Positions 23,041 through 33,808 of a stretch of 64,000 nt of DNA are shown here, in pieces. The stretch spans positions 1-64,000 of the forward strand of contig JAEQBH010000286.1 in the NCBI GenBank assembly GCA_016808115.1. Reading direction: 5' to 3'. The notes under the pieces were generated by a model that searched no databases, was not told the origin of the DNA, and saw only the letters and a program-made list of their open reading frames with translations. The stretch's first letter is position 1. Each line of letters opens with the position of its first letter. This DNA comes from Tetrastigma voinierianum. Taxonomy: Eukaryota; Streptophyta; Magnoliopsida; Vitales; Vitaceae. A program made the position numbers and the translations under genes.

Positions 23041-23895
23041 GCACAAATCATGTTGCCTGGGAGTGAGGACCCATTTCAGGCTACATTGTCACCGGCTGCA
23101 CTTCGCCACTCGGTGCAGGCGCCACCATTGACGAGCTCATCTACGCACGGGGCCCGCCTTTACCTCGGGGAGTCGGACCCATTCGGTCTACATTGCCACC
23201 AAGGTATGGCACGGAGCCACGGCGCTCAATTTGCGAGGTGATCCTCATTACAGTCACGCTACAAAGAGTTAGATCAACTCGGGCTACGCAGCCACGAAGG
23301 CCACGGCGCCGGGCAGCATATTTCCGATTTGGCGAGGTGATCCACTCGGCAAATGCCACGGCGCCTGCGCAGTCGGTCATTTCGGGCTACATCGCCACCA
23401 AGGCCTAGCGCCCGGGCCATCTGCGACCAATTTGGCCCAGGTGATCCGGCTGGCCTGAGCCAGCGCACTAAGCGAGTCGGTCGGCTCGGGCTACATCGCC
23501 ACCAAGGCCCTGGCCCGCCGAGCCCGCGAAACCGATTTGGCGAGTGATCCGCCGGCCAAAACCCATTTGCCTAAGCAAGTCGAGATCAACTTCGAGGCCT
23601 ACATCGCCACAAGGCCCGCAGTGCTCGAAGACCACGCTGGCTCGATTTGTGAGGTGATCCGCTCGGTCACGGGACCTGCGCTAAGCGGAGTCAAATCAAC
23701 TCATTTACATTGCCACGAGGCCACGGTGGCCGGAGCCAGCGCTCGATTTGGCGATCCGCTCGGCCACGAGGCCGCGGCTTGCTGGCGAGTCGGATCAACT
23801 TCCGGGCTACATTGCCACCAAGGCCTGTGCCGAGCCACGCAACTCAATTTGACGAGGTGATCCACTCGGCCACGAGCCACGGCGCTGCCAGTCAG
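23041..23895 (+). repeat. Tandem array 1 in the Tat-like element, about 104-bp unit, 8 copies
   Basis: The word CTACAT(T/C)GCCACCAAGGC recurs at 23081, 23188, 23284, 23388, 23491, 23599, 23704 and 23808 (spacing 96-108). Each unit also carries a GATTTGGCGAGGTGATCC-like word and a CTCGGCCACG-like word. The units are GC-rich and diverged with many indels. Several overlapping ORFs on both strands in this zone are by-products of the GC-rich repeat. Private minisatellites between pol and the 3' LTR are known from Tat-lineage elements. Confidence 0.85.
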
Positions 23896-24255
23896 TCGAT
23901 TCGATTCGCGGCGAGCTCTTTGGCGATTCACATGGGCGAGCCACCTTTGAAGCGATTCGCATTAGCGAGCTCTTCGATTCACATGGGCGAGCCTTTGCTA
24001 AGCGATTCGCGCGGCAGCTCTTCCCGGCAATTCACGCCCAAGGGCCAGAACCACGCTGGCGATTCGCGGCGAGGCTCTTCCCGGCCGGTTTACTTGGGCC
24101 GAGCTCTGCTCAACCTGTCGCGTGGCAGGCTCTTCCCATCGGTTTACTTGGGCTGAGCTCTACTCAGTATTCGCTCGGCGAGCTCTTCCCTCGGTTCACG
24201 TATACGAGCTACCGCGACCATTCGCGTCGGCGAGCTCTGCCACCTACCGCGTGGC
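23896..24255 (+). repeat. Tandem array 2 in the Tat-like element, about 53-bp unit, 7 copies
   Basis: GCGAGCTCTTC-type words recur near 23911, 23965, 24013, 24069, 24124, 24177 and 24229 (spacing 48-56). They alternate with GATTCACATGGGCGAGC or GGTTTACTTGGGCCGAGC. It follows directly on array 1 but has a different unit. There is no gene. Confidence 0.75.
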
Positions 24256-24661
24256 TGACCTCGGCCCGGCGGTCGCGTGACCTAAATCGATTCGTCACAC
24301 AAGTTAGCCGATGGAAGTCGGCAGCTCGCATTGTGATCTCGATACAAGCAAGGACGTGCGGCCTAAGGAACCGGAGTCAACTCATGGGGCGGTAGATGGA
24401 AGGCTAGAGGCTCGGTGTGAAGCTCCATCTACAGGCCAAGTCTGACCTAGGAGCCAAGGCTAGCCCAGAAACAAAATAACAAACGAGGCCTCGTATTTCG
24501 GTTGTGAGCTGATTGCTCAGACCCACAATTCGAGCTATATAGTTCAAGGAGAAAAGTAAAAATATCCCAGTGAGAATGCAAATCTTTAAAAAAAATGAGT
24601 ATTTATTAAAAGGAGGGCTACACATAGGTCTACCGGGCCCCATGCGAGCAAAAAACAGTGG

Positions 24662-24665
<4 letters not shown>

Positions 24666-24746
<81 letters not shown>
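24666..24746. repeat. (TA)n microsatellite, about 40 units
   Basis: Uninterrupted TA dinucleotides lie just beyond the 3' end of the antisense ORF remnant. The (Tyr-Ile)n run predicted across it on the minus strand (within 24404-24976) is not a real protein. Confidence 0.95.
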
Positions 24747-24749
<3 letters not shown>

Positions 24750-27129
24750 GACATCAAGCAAAGCGAGAGATGAGCCACCGCGGGAGTTCGGGCGTCGCGG
24801 GAGGAAGGCGGACGACGAAGATGAGGGAATGGGCCTCGGCCCGGAATTACGGGATCTTGAGAATAGTTCGTAGAAAGAGATTCCTCTGCCTCTTCGTAGC
24901 TTAGGAGGTCGAAGTTGAAGTCCAGATCTGAGTGCGCGACGGCTTTGTTGAAGAGGCCACCCAGGAGGCCAGGCACCGGCCAGTCCGCCGATTGTCTAAT
25001 AACCTCATCTCACGAGCAACGAGCCTTAGGGCAGTGAAGATCTGCGCCTTGATCGCGACACTCCTCATTCAGCCGTTCCATCAGTTCTGCGGCCGGAGGA
25101 CTCACGACGAGCAGTCTCTAGCAGCATCTTGACCTCGGAAGCTTCACGACGGGCGCTTCGAGTTGTGTTTCCTTATCGTTCATATCACCATTAGCGCTGG
25201 CGTAGCTCACTTCAAGATCCAGCGGCGGCTCGCCGGGATGTGATGAATCCTCCTAACCATTTGAAGCTCACACTAGGCAGACTTTAGCCCCTCTCGGGTC
25301 TCAATCAAATCATTTTGCGCGGCCTGGAGCGCATCCCAAACCTCCCGAAGCTCGCGCTTGATTGCTGAGCTTCTTGAAGTTCTAAATCTTCTACACTTTA
25401 CGCGCGCCAGTGGCGTGGTATGTTTTAGATTAGATTTAAAGTCGCTCCCGCCTTCATTCATGTCTGGCGCTCGCCTACTTGGCTCGGTTCGCTCAGACGT
25501 GAGAGCGGCCGCCCTCGCCTTATACATCCGGGCAATTCTCACGTGCTTTTCATTTTAGTTTGGCCTTTTTCGGCGGGCCCTTCAAATGAGTGGCTACGCA
25601 TATCAAACATGAGTTAATGCTCGACCGAATCGGCATTGGGTAACCACGATCGGGCTTACCAATGCAACCCCACGAAGGGATAAAGCGAGCCTCGTCAGCA
25701 TACAGCGCTTTTCGACCTCCAAGGTGAATCCTTGAGGATGGATGAGGCGGCTTTTTCTGTGGCTTCGACATTAGAAACAAAGAGTCCATGTTTTCGTCAA
25801 CTTTTGGTTTCGGTTTCTTTCTCTTCAACTCTGCCGCCCTTGAGAGTGACTTGGCATTCTCGAAGGCGGATTCAGAACGGTTATAGGCATAACCGCCAGC
25901 GAGTACTTTCGGCAGCCATACCCAGAACTTTGCCTACGACGGCTTAGAAGGAGGCGGGATCAAAACCCCGCAGGGAGCCGGCTAAAGGCGACGGCGCCCG
26001 CTCCGGTTCTCGGGCAGGAGAAGTCGGAGACGCCCCCAACCCAGACCTTGAGTCGAAACCGGCGGTCCTTCTGTAGACTTGATTTTTCCTTTTGGCACTC
26101 AGGGGCTTGGGGACATCGCCCCGAATGAACGAAATCTACTCCCCTGGTAGGAGTGGCGGCGGTAAACCCGATGGAAGAGACTCAGGGGTGGAAGGAGCGG
26201 CCTCGACGGAGAACGTCACGGACCTCAAATTTGATGGGCCGGGGAATGTCGAGCTTTATCAACTCCCGGCGTGGGGCCGGCGGGACACTCGCGGCGCGGG
26301 AGCTATGACCAGTATCTTAGAGGCGCTAAGATTCGAGCAGGCACACAGGAAATATAGAAGATAATATAAAATCGAAGCAATTCAATCACCTTTAGACAAG
26401 TCATGCAGAAAGCAGGTGCAAATACTCACGAAGATTGTCAGGCGCTCAAGCCGTCAGAACACCCAGTGTCGTCCACATCGGAAAAGTTGTATTCCGGTTA
26501 AGCCGTGACAAAGAAATAGCGTCCGCCATGACCCTAAGCGAAGAAGGAAGATCGGAGATCACGGAGGGAGCTCAGGACGTGCGGAGGGGAAATAAAGGGA
26601 AGCCCTCGGTGGTCTCCTTTGAATTTAAGAAAAGATAGAGGAACGAGAGCCACACTGGGAATGGCAAGACCTGTCCCTAAAGGCCAATGGGGCCCGCAAA
26701 ATGCTGACCGTTGGGGACGAGTTGGGAAGAGGACAAACGTTGAAATCTTTGAGGAACCTCTTTCATAAAGGGATGCGAGTGGAAAGCAGACCATTGTCAA
26801 AAGCAACCTCGAAAGAACATGCAATCCTAGGCACGGGCTACATAAAAGTCGGGACGTCGGGGAGTCCATACTCGGACGCCTGGGGGAGGTCGATAACATT
26901 CAGCAAAGGTAGCCCCATACGAAGGACCGACCTTGCTAGGTCCCACATTCACAGCATGTTGAACGGCAGATTTGAGGTAATTTGACCCCCCAGGATATTT
27001 AATTAGGTTTATTTTCCCTTTATCCTTATTCAAAGGAATAGGAGCGCCCGAGGCGTTTGAGTTCGACCGCAGCGAAGCGGCGGGAGCATCCACTAACGTC
27101 GAGCCAGAGCGCGGTTGAAGAGTCGCCAT
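24750..27129 (-). pseudogene. Antisense extra ORF (aORF) of the Tat-like element
   Basis: Minus-strand pieces, read from 27129 downward, form one broken gene. An ATG at 27129 opens about 100 codons (to 26827) with a low-complexity start and a SNYLKSAVQHAVNVGP segment. A next piece has SVALVPLSFLKFKGDHRG and SPPHVLSSLRDLRS (26534-26720). A basic linker KRKKPKPKVDENMDS lies near 25785-25828. A coiled-coil-like piece, KRELREVWDALQAAQ, lies near 25300-25345. The acidic C-terminus DLDFNFDLLSYEEAEE lies near 24870-24920. Antisense ORFs between pol and the 3' LTR are known for Tat-lineage elements; their job is uncertain. Stops and frameshifts are frequent. Confidence 0.55.
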
Positions 27130-27589
27130 GATACGCAAGAAGAAGAATGACTCGGACCCGCAGTGAAGCGAATAGTAAAGCGAAATCCGGACAAGCTGCT
27201 TGAACCCTAGCGCCTCGTCGTACCAATCGAAAAAAACATAAAGAGATAGAGACGCAATGGACCCAGGAATAAGACGAAAGAAGTCAGCCCAGGAAAAACG
27301 CCAGAACAAGACCCTACACAAAAAAGGCAGACGAAAAGCCAGGAGAAAACAAGATCACTAAAAATAAAAAGAGGATCACAGGACGGAACTCAAGGCAGAG
27401 GAGATCGCGAAGAACTAAGGGGAGCTGGGGAATATGAAAATAAGAGCAAAACCGAAAGTCATCATTATCATAAGACATATGGCTGGCGACGAGCCTCGGC
27501 TAACTTCGACCTCGGCGATTACGTGGAAGCGCACGATCACGAGAAGCGTCTGACCCTTGCCCGTACACAGTACGAGGGCTAGAAACTAA

Positions 27590-28328
27590 TGATAGGTTGA
27601 AAAATAAAGTTCGAAGGCCCACTCGTCAAGCCCAAAGAGCGGGCGCATCGATGCAATACCACGGCTCCTAGGTACCGATTGAAAGCGAAGGCCCGGCCAG
27701 CTAGGCCTAAAATACGATCTTGGACAAATTAGAAGGTCCATACCAAGCAAGTCAGATTGAGTTTTGCAATCTGAGAGAAAATAGAATAACTAACAAGAGG
27801 CGTCATCTAAGATTTCAAATCAAATCTTATCAATAAGGAAAGGAAAATAATAAAAAATATCATGTGGGTTGGATCTTCTTGATAAGGAAGGAAAGATTAT
27901 CGAGATAAAGCCATTGCTTTTCTAAATCATTCTAAATCAGATATGGGTAACAAGAAAATCGCGTGATGGGATGGAGTCACAATCATGATCAAGCGGTTGA
28001 GCATCTACTATAAATACATGACCACCCCATGGTGAAAGATGCGCGCGCACTCTTAGGCGCCCGTCTTAAACAATCTAAAAGCCATTCTCTCTTACTCTCG
28101 AAAGAAGCGGCTTAGGCATCGGAGCGACCACGGGCCGCGACCCTGTCGACCCCCTTCTTCCTTGTTTTGCGGAGGAGTCTTCACGGCCAGGGTTTGCGGA
28201 TCGGGCATTGCGTGATCATCGCCGGTAGAATGATCAGGACCGCCTACATCCCGACCCTAGTGTCCAGGGTCCGGCCAGCTGACCCCACACGCTCCTGACC
28301 GATTCAGGGTTGAAAAAAAGCATCATCA
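27590..28328 (+). repeat. Tat-like element 3' LTR
   Basis: It starts TGATAGGTTGAAAAATAAAG and ends CATCATCA. TATAAATA lies at 28009-28016. It is followed by the CGTTT duplication (28329-28333). The stretch before it, GTACGAGGGCTAGAAACTAA, would hold the polypurine tract in a degenerate form. Confidence 0.9.
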
Positions 28329-28333
28329 CGTTT

Positions 28334-28904
28334 ATTCCTATAATACTTGTTCCTTCCAATTTTTTGTCTCTTGAAGATTCCACAGCTAAATCTTTTAACA
28401 TTTTAATTCATAATTTTTTTAAACAATTGAAACTTTGGAAATTGACAGAACACATCCCACTAATATATATATTTTACCAAATCTATAATACAAGCCTCCT
28501 TTGTTAACATAAAAAGAATCGCAGAAAAATGATTGAAGATCACAAGAAAACACTTTTTTTCCTTTAGGTTATATAACTAGTAAAGATGTTTTCGTTCTTT
28601 CTTTTTATATGAAAAATAAATTTGAAACTACTACACACGTCTAATACTTAGAAAAATTAATATTCAAGTAGTTTGCTTTTCTCTGGTTGCTAATGGAGTT
28701 CTTAAAATTGGTCAATTTTTTTAATTTTCTGAAGTAGTTGCGTAAGATGTATGGTGAGGGAGATGGAGATGGAATCGGTTGATAAATGAAATGAGAATGA
28801 AATGCAAACTTGGTGTTGATTGATTGCACAAAAAATAAATAAAATCAGAAATTAGGTACCTGAATAAATAAATGCAGACGGCTAAAAGCATAAATGGAAG
28901 GGCC
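28334..28904. repeat. 3' flank of resistance gene A, right part (matches about 52.1-52.65 kb)
   Basis: TACTTGTTCCTTCCAATTTT, TACAAGCCTCCTTTGTTAACATAAAA and AACACTTTTTTTCCTTT align in order with 52110-52320. Later AAATAAATAAAATCAGAAATTAGGTACC-like text aligns with 52565-52597. With 13691-13890 it is the interrupted partner of the uninterrupted flank of gene B. No gene is seen. Confidence 0.75.
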
Positions 28905-29337
28905 TCATGATAAGATCACCTCCGAAATTGAACTGAAGCGGTTTTCGGAGAATAATATACAGGGGTTGTGGGAAATCTTGGGCCATTCCTTCCCTCTGTT
29001 CCTTTGGCATCGCTTTTTCAACAGAGGACAACCATGAATATAAAGACGAGAGAGGGATGAAATTTAGCCCCCTGTTTTGTGTGAAGTACTGGAGCTTTTC
29101 ACAGTCATCAATCAGCAGAGTTTCAAGAGAGGTGAGGTGCTGAAGCTCCTTATCATCCAGGGATTTCAGACTTGGAAAAGAGTAAATCTCAAGAGTGGTA
29201 AGGTGCCAAAGCCCCTGATTGTCCAGGCATTTCAGATTTGGAAAATTCGTAATTGAAAGATGGGTGAGAGTGGAGGGCAAAAACCCCTCCTCGGGGAATG
29301 AATCCAACGCCGCTGTTCGCGTATGATATTGGCCGAG

Positions 29338-30150
29338 GTTGTAAATATCGGTTTTAGCCGGATATATATATCGATGCGGGTTTACGGATATATCGGATGT
29401 AGGAGATATATCGGATATATCGAGATATATCGGTGGATATTTTTATATAAATATCGGTAATTAAAATTATTTAAAATTAAGAATATATTTAAGTTACTTA
29501 TCAAAGATTATTTTGAAAGTATAGAGAATGATAATATCAATTAGATTTGATTTTTACATTCTTTTATTATATTTATATTTGTTTATAAAAAAGTAAATTA
29601 TTTTATTAAAATATATTTAATTAAGAAATAAATTATTTTTATATGATTTATACAAAATATTTTATTCATTTTTTTTGAAATTTGGTAATTGCTAATAACA
29701 ACGTATAATAGAATACAATATTTTTATATATTTGTATATTTATATTTAGTTATTAAAAATATTCATAAATTTATTAAAAAAAATATTCATAAGTTAGAAA
29801 GACAATATATTAAACTTTTGCATATCATATTATAAGGGTATACTTGGCCTAGTGGATGGGAGGTTAAAGCGCCGGTTTTGGGCGAGATTTGAAGCTCGCA
29901 GCAGCGTATTTTTTGAATTATAGTGGTGAGGCGGGTATATGCATTCGTGACGGTGTCGAGCTCAGTGACGATGCCGATATATCGAAATATCCACGAAAAA
30001 TCGGTAAAACTCTGCGATATCGGCGATATTGCCGATGATAGAAAAATTCCATTTCCGTTTGAGCGATATATCGAGGAGGGATATATCGTGTCGATGTCTT
30101 AAACCGTGTCAGCCCAGAAATATCGGCGATATTTCCAGTACAAACATTGC
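29338..30150. mobile_element. ATATCG-iteration element, copy 2, inserted in resistance gene A
   Basis: Gene B runs without a break from LPFLRIL to EERFLPSS; gene A is interrupted here by about 810 bp. The left end carries GGATATATATATCGATGCGG, ATATATCGGATATATCGAG and ATATCGGTGGATATTTTTATA, the last almost identical to copy 1. The right end carries CCGATATATCGAAATATCC, GCGATATCGGCGATATTGCC and GCGATATATCGAGG. Outer ends AAATATCGG and, inverted, GAAATATCGCC suggest short inverted termini. The centre is AT-rich. A tRNA-like segment lies at 29845-29896. There is no ORF. The edges are known only to within about 15 bases. Confidence 0.75.
29845..29896 (+). promoter_or_regulatory. tRNA-like A and B boxes in ATATCG element copy 2
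   Basis: TGGCCTAGTGG (29845-29855) matches the RNA polymerase III A-box consensus TRGCNNAGYGG. GATTTGAAGCT (29886-29896) is a weaker B-box match. They start 41 bases apart, and the A box is about 507 bases from the left end (about 495 in copy 1). It is not a tRNA gene: no acceptor stem or anticodon arm can be formed from the flanks. Confidence 0.45.
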
Positions 30151-33100
30151 TCTCAACGTCACCCTTCTAAGAAGGGGAAGAGTTTGCAAGCCCCACTCCA
30201 TCCGACGGTTCACGAGTTTGTTGGAATCCAGGATGCAAAGCTCAGATATATTAGTGGGCAAACACCCATCTGGAAATAAATCAATTTCCGGACAAAACTG
30301 TTTATACAATTGTTGAAGGGACGTAAGGAGGGTGTGCATCCCTTGGGGCAGTGACTTGAGATTATTGCAGCTATTTATACTAAGACTTGTCAGATTGGGT
30401 GTGGGTAACCCTCCTTGTGGAAAAGATACCAAATTAGGGCAATGATGGATGTACAAGCTCCGGAGAGTTGTGAGATCCACGTGGTGAAGTCCTTCTGGAA
30501 TTGGAATGTAAAGGGATTCCAGATTTCTACAACTCCCGATACAAAGATGCTCAAGCTTTGTGAAGAAGGCTAAAGGAAAGGACATGAGAGAAGGACAACT
30601 ACCAAATATAAATATACGGGTAAGGGAAGAAGCGTAGTGGTTGTGTCTCATATGATCCTCACCCAATGATACCTCCAATTTCTCACAGTTACAGATACTC
30701 AAGCCTTGAAGACAAGTGTTATTTTGCATCATTCCCTCTGGGAGAGGACTCCAGAATGGGACAAAATTCAATTTCAAGGTTTTCAAGCATGGTTAGCAGC
30801 GCCATCCCCGAAAAAGATAACAGACTCTCACATCTCTCGATCTTCAAGTACTTAAGTGAGGTAAGGTTATGAAGAACGGATGGTATTTCCTTTAGCTCCG
30901 GACAATATTGCACAAACAAGTTTACAAGAGAATGCAGTTGTCCAATTTCAGCTGCTATTTTACAAACATTACTCAATTTCAAAGGAAGCCAGTGAGGTAA
31001 GGCCACTGTGCTTCTAACCACCTCGATAATGCGTTCTCCAACCAGTTTATGAGATGGAGGCCATTCGGAGAACAACACATCAACTTCTCGCATTCACTAA
31101 CCTCAATATTTGTTGATGGAGGAAGGCACTTTGTTATATCCCCTTTTAGCTTTGGACAGTTCTCCATATAAAGTTCCTTCAGGCAAGGGAACTCCACTCC
31201 ACAACAAACCCATTCCTCCCACTTCCAACATCTCTTTAAACCTCAAAATCTCTAGGGATCCAAACGGCTTGATTGAAGATGAACCATAACCATCATTTCT
31301 ATACAACTCTGCACCAACCTTTCGTACTTCATTCATCTTCACAATCTGGAGATCCTTGCAAGTGTAGCTGCCAAGTAATTGCTTAAAGGATGAGCAACTT
31401 TTACAATTTACTAGTTTTTAGAACACTAAATTCATGAATGAAGGATCTCCTAACCATTTTGGAAATCCAGTGCCCTGGTAGTGTTGAATGTTGAATCTCT
31501 TCACCTTGGTATGAGGCTGAAACTTTTCAAGAACTTTGGTTTGATCACTCAAATCACCATCAACTACATTTTTTGGATCCCATACAATGCCAAGTCATCA
31601 AGGCCGGCCTTCTCCTTCAAATTTGCCTCTAAAGCATATGTAGCATGCCTCACATTCTGCAATTTCAAAATACAGAGTGCTCCTTGCAGGTGTGAAAGAT
31701 CCTCTAACTCTGCAATGCTTGCATCACTATGCTTGCCAACAACAAAAGTTTATCAATCTTTCAAGAATCTTTTGGACTGTTGATTTCCTGTGGCATCCCT
31801 TCTAATCTTGCGTTAGAAATATCCAAATGAAGTAAGTTGAAAAGTTTTCCAATTTCAACTGGCATCCGTTGTATCTTTGTGTGAGAGACATCTAAATGAA
31901 TCAAGTTGATGAGTTTTCCAATTTCAGTCGGCAACTCGGTGAGCTCATAGCAGCTTGACAACACCAAATATTGCAAATTCAAAAGCATATATATTGATCG
32001 AGGTAACTTTTTTATTGCAGTACGAGAAAGGTTCAAATACCTCAAATGTTTCAAATTTCCAAATGAATCAGGCAAATGAGTTATATCGTAGTAAGACAAG
32101 GATAAAACCCGCAAACATTCAAATGTTGGCAGTAGATGATGTAGGACTTTATCTGCTAAGGAGCAAGCATTTAAAAAAACAGACATCCTTATAGGTAGGA
32201 AGGTTCGTAACTTACGTGTTTTAAGAAGGGGGTCAAATCTCTTGGAGACATCAAATCGTTCGAGGATGTATGATACATGTCGAGTCCTCACTGAAATCTT
32301 GTCTTGCCTTTCAACGTCCAATGTGAAACAAAAGTTTCTGGATACAAACTGTGCCAAATCATGAATCAAATCATGCATCACAAATGATCAATAGTTCCCA
32401 CCAGATTGTTGAAAGAATGACTTCAGCTCATCAAAATATATGTTTCATTAACATCTTGTATCTTCTCCCTGGCTCTTTGTGAGAAACCTAACCCAGGAAA
32501 CATTTCTAGCGCCTGCCAACAAATATGCTAATTGTTCCTTGTCAAACCCATAATCCTTGGGAAAGAAATAGCAATATGCAAAGCATTGCTTCAATACAGA
32601 AGGGAGATAATGGTAGCTCAAGCGTAAAACTGGAAGAATGTTACTCTGTTGAAGTGGTAAATCCCAAATTTCATTGCGCAGAATCTTCTCCCAAGTCTTC
32701 TCGTCCTGTTTAGAACGCAACAGACCAGCCAATGTCTTTACAGCCAAAGGCAAACCTTTGCACTTCTCTATTATTCTCCTGCCAATAGGTTGCAAGCTTT
32801 GGTGCACATCCGGAGATGCGTTTTCAAAGGCAATATGTGCAAATAGCGACCTGAAGCATCTCTTCGCAGCAAGTTCTACTAAGAGGCTGAAGAGTGGAGT
32901 TAGCATGATTTATTTGTTAACGTTCAGAATCGAGGTTATAAGATGACACGCCCATGCTCCTTCTCAGTATTTAGAACTGACCTTCATGTTGGGCTCCTGA
33001 TCCATACATCATCCAACACAAGGAAAAACTTTTTTTCCATTCAACACTTTCCGCAAACTCATTTGTAGCAACTGTAAGTTTTGAGAATAGGATGAACCAC

Positions 33101-33808
33101 CAGAGACCGATTCTAAGATTTGTTTGGTTATTGTTTTTAAATGAAACTGATCAGACACGCAAGCCCATCAACGGATTTGGAAATTTGCCTCCATCTTCGT
33201 GTCTTTATAGATAATTTGAGCGAGGGTTGTTTTCCCAACCCCACCAATACCAACAATGGGAATCACGCGAACTTTAGGAGCAGTGGCAACTTCATCTGAC
33301 AGCAAGAATTTAATGATCTTCTCCCTATCGGCCACCCCTTCATGAGGGTACAATACTCCTCCAACTCCGAGGCTCTCTCTCAAACCAAGGGTGCCCTTGC
33401 TTTACAATAGCATCTAAGATTTTGATTGTCCTTTCATCTATTTAGCACCTGGCTGAAATTGCTATGATAAAAGAGGGATATTTCCGTACCTAGCTGCTGC
33501 TGGTTTTAGGTCCGTGTCCCAAACTGCGCCGCTGAGCTTCGGTTTCAATCTCTTCCACAACATCATCAATGTCGCAAGCTAAAGCTTTGAGATCATCCAA
33601 CCACCCAATCACCACCGCATCATCCTGAATCTGCCTCTACTCAGCATCATCCAACACCGATTTGATCTGCAACAAAGTCGTCTTCCAGTCCTGAAGTGGT
33701 GTTAGCCTAAATTCCCCAGCCTGCCGAGCATATTCTGAACAAAGGGTGACCATAAGCTGTCCAGCACCACCTCAAAACAAGGAAGAAAGAAGAGCCAACT
33801 ACAACCAT

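Larger units (their letters stand above)
13891..28328 (+). mobile_element. Tat-like Gypsy LTR retrotransposon, 14.4 kb, with nested insertion
   Basis: Two LTRs of about 720-740 bp flank 13 kb. The outer ends are TGATAGG and CATCATCA, with CGTTT target duplications. Order inside: PBS-like site, gag, protease, RT, RNase H, integrase, then more than 5 kb of extra DNA with tandem arrays and a degenerate antisense ORF. RT before integrase marks Gypsy. The large 3' region with private satellites and an antisense extra ORF is typical of Tat-lineage elements (RIRE2, Grande, Ogre relatives). Its GC content is visibly higher than the host DNA around it. About 2.1 kb is a nested insertion in the integrase. 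All genes are broken. Confidence 0.9.
28905..33808 (-). pseudogene. CC-NBS-LRR resistance gene A (RPP13-like), disrupted
   Basis: This is an intracellular immune receptor type that senses pathogen effectors. The start is the ATG at 33808, chosen because gene B has the same MxVV start and spacing. In order: an Rx-type CC domain with an EDVID-like DIDDVVEEIETEAQ (about 33545-33590); P-loop GIGGVGKTT (about 33221-33259); kinase-2 FFLVLDDVW (33000-33036); GLPLA (near 32740); CFAYCYFFPKDY (near 32550-32590); MHDLIHDLAQF (about 32340-32381); then LRRs to GCPLLKKRCQ (about 29000-29030). Defects: CAG to TAG stop (33637-33639), TGA after the P-loop block (near 33168), loss of the VYGRE linker, many frameshifts, and an insertion of about 0.8 kb in the LRRs. 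Without that insertion its length matches gene B. Confidence 0.85.

Noticed and set aside
23141..23931. Several GC-rich ORFs on both strands
   Set aside because: They fall within the 104-bp array and follow its period; GC-rich repeats rarely contain stops.
23041..24255. CRISPR-like array
   Set aside because: Repeats are contiguous and diverged, with no unique spacers, in a plant retrotransposon.
24404..24976. 190-residue minus-strand ORF with a long Tyr-Ile run
   Set aside because: The run is the (TA)n microsatellite; only the first part overlaps the aORF remnant. Not a separate gene.
29820..29900. Possible tRNA gene
   Set aside because: A and B boxes are present, but the arms do not pair and there is no anticodon loop.
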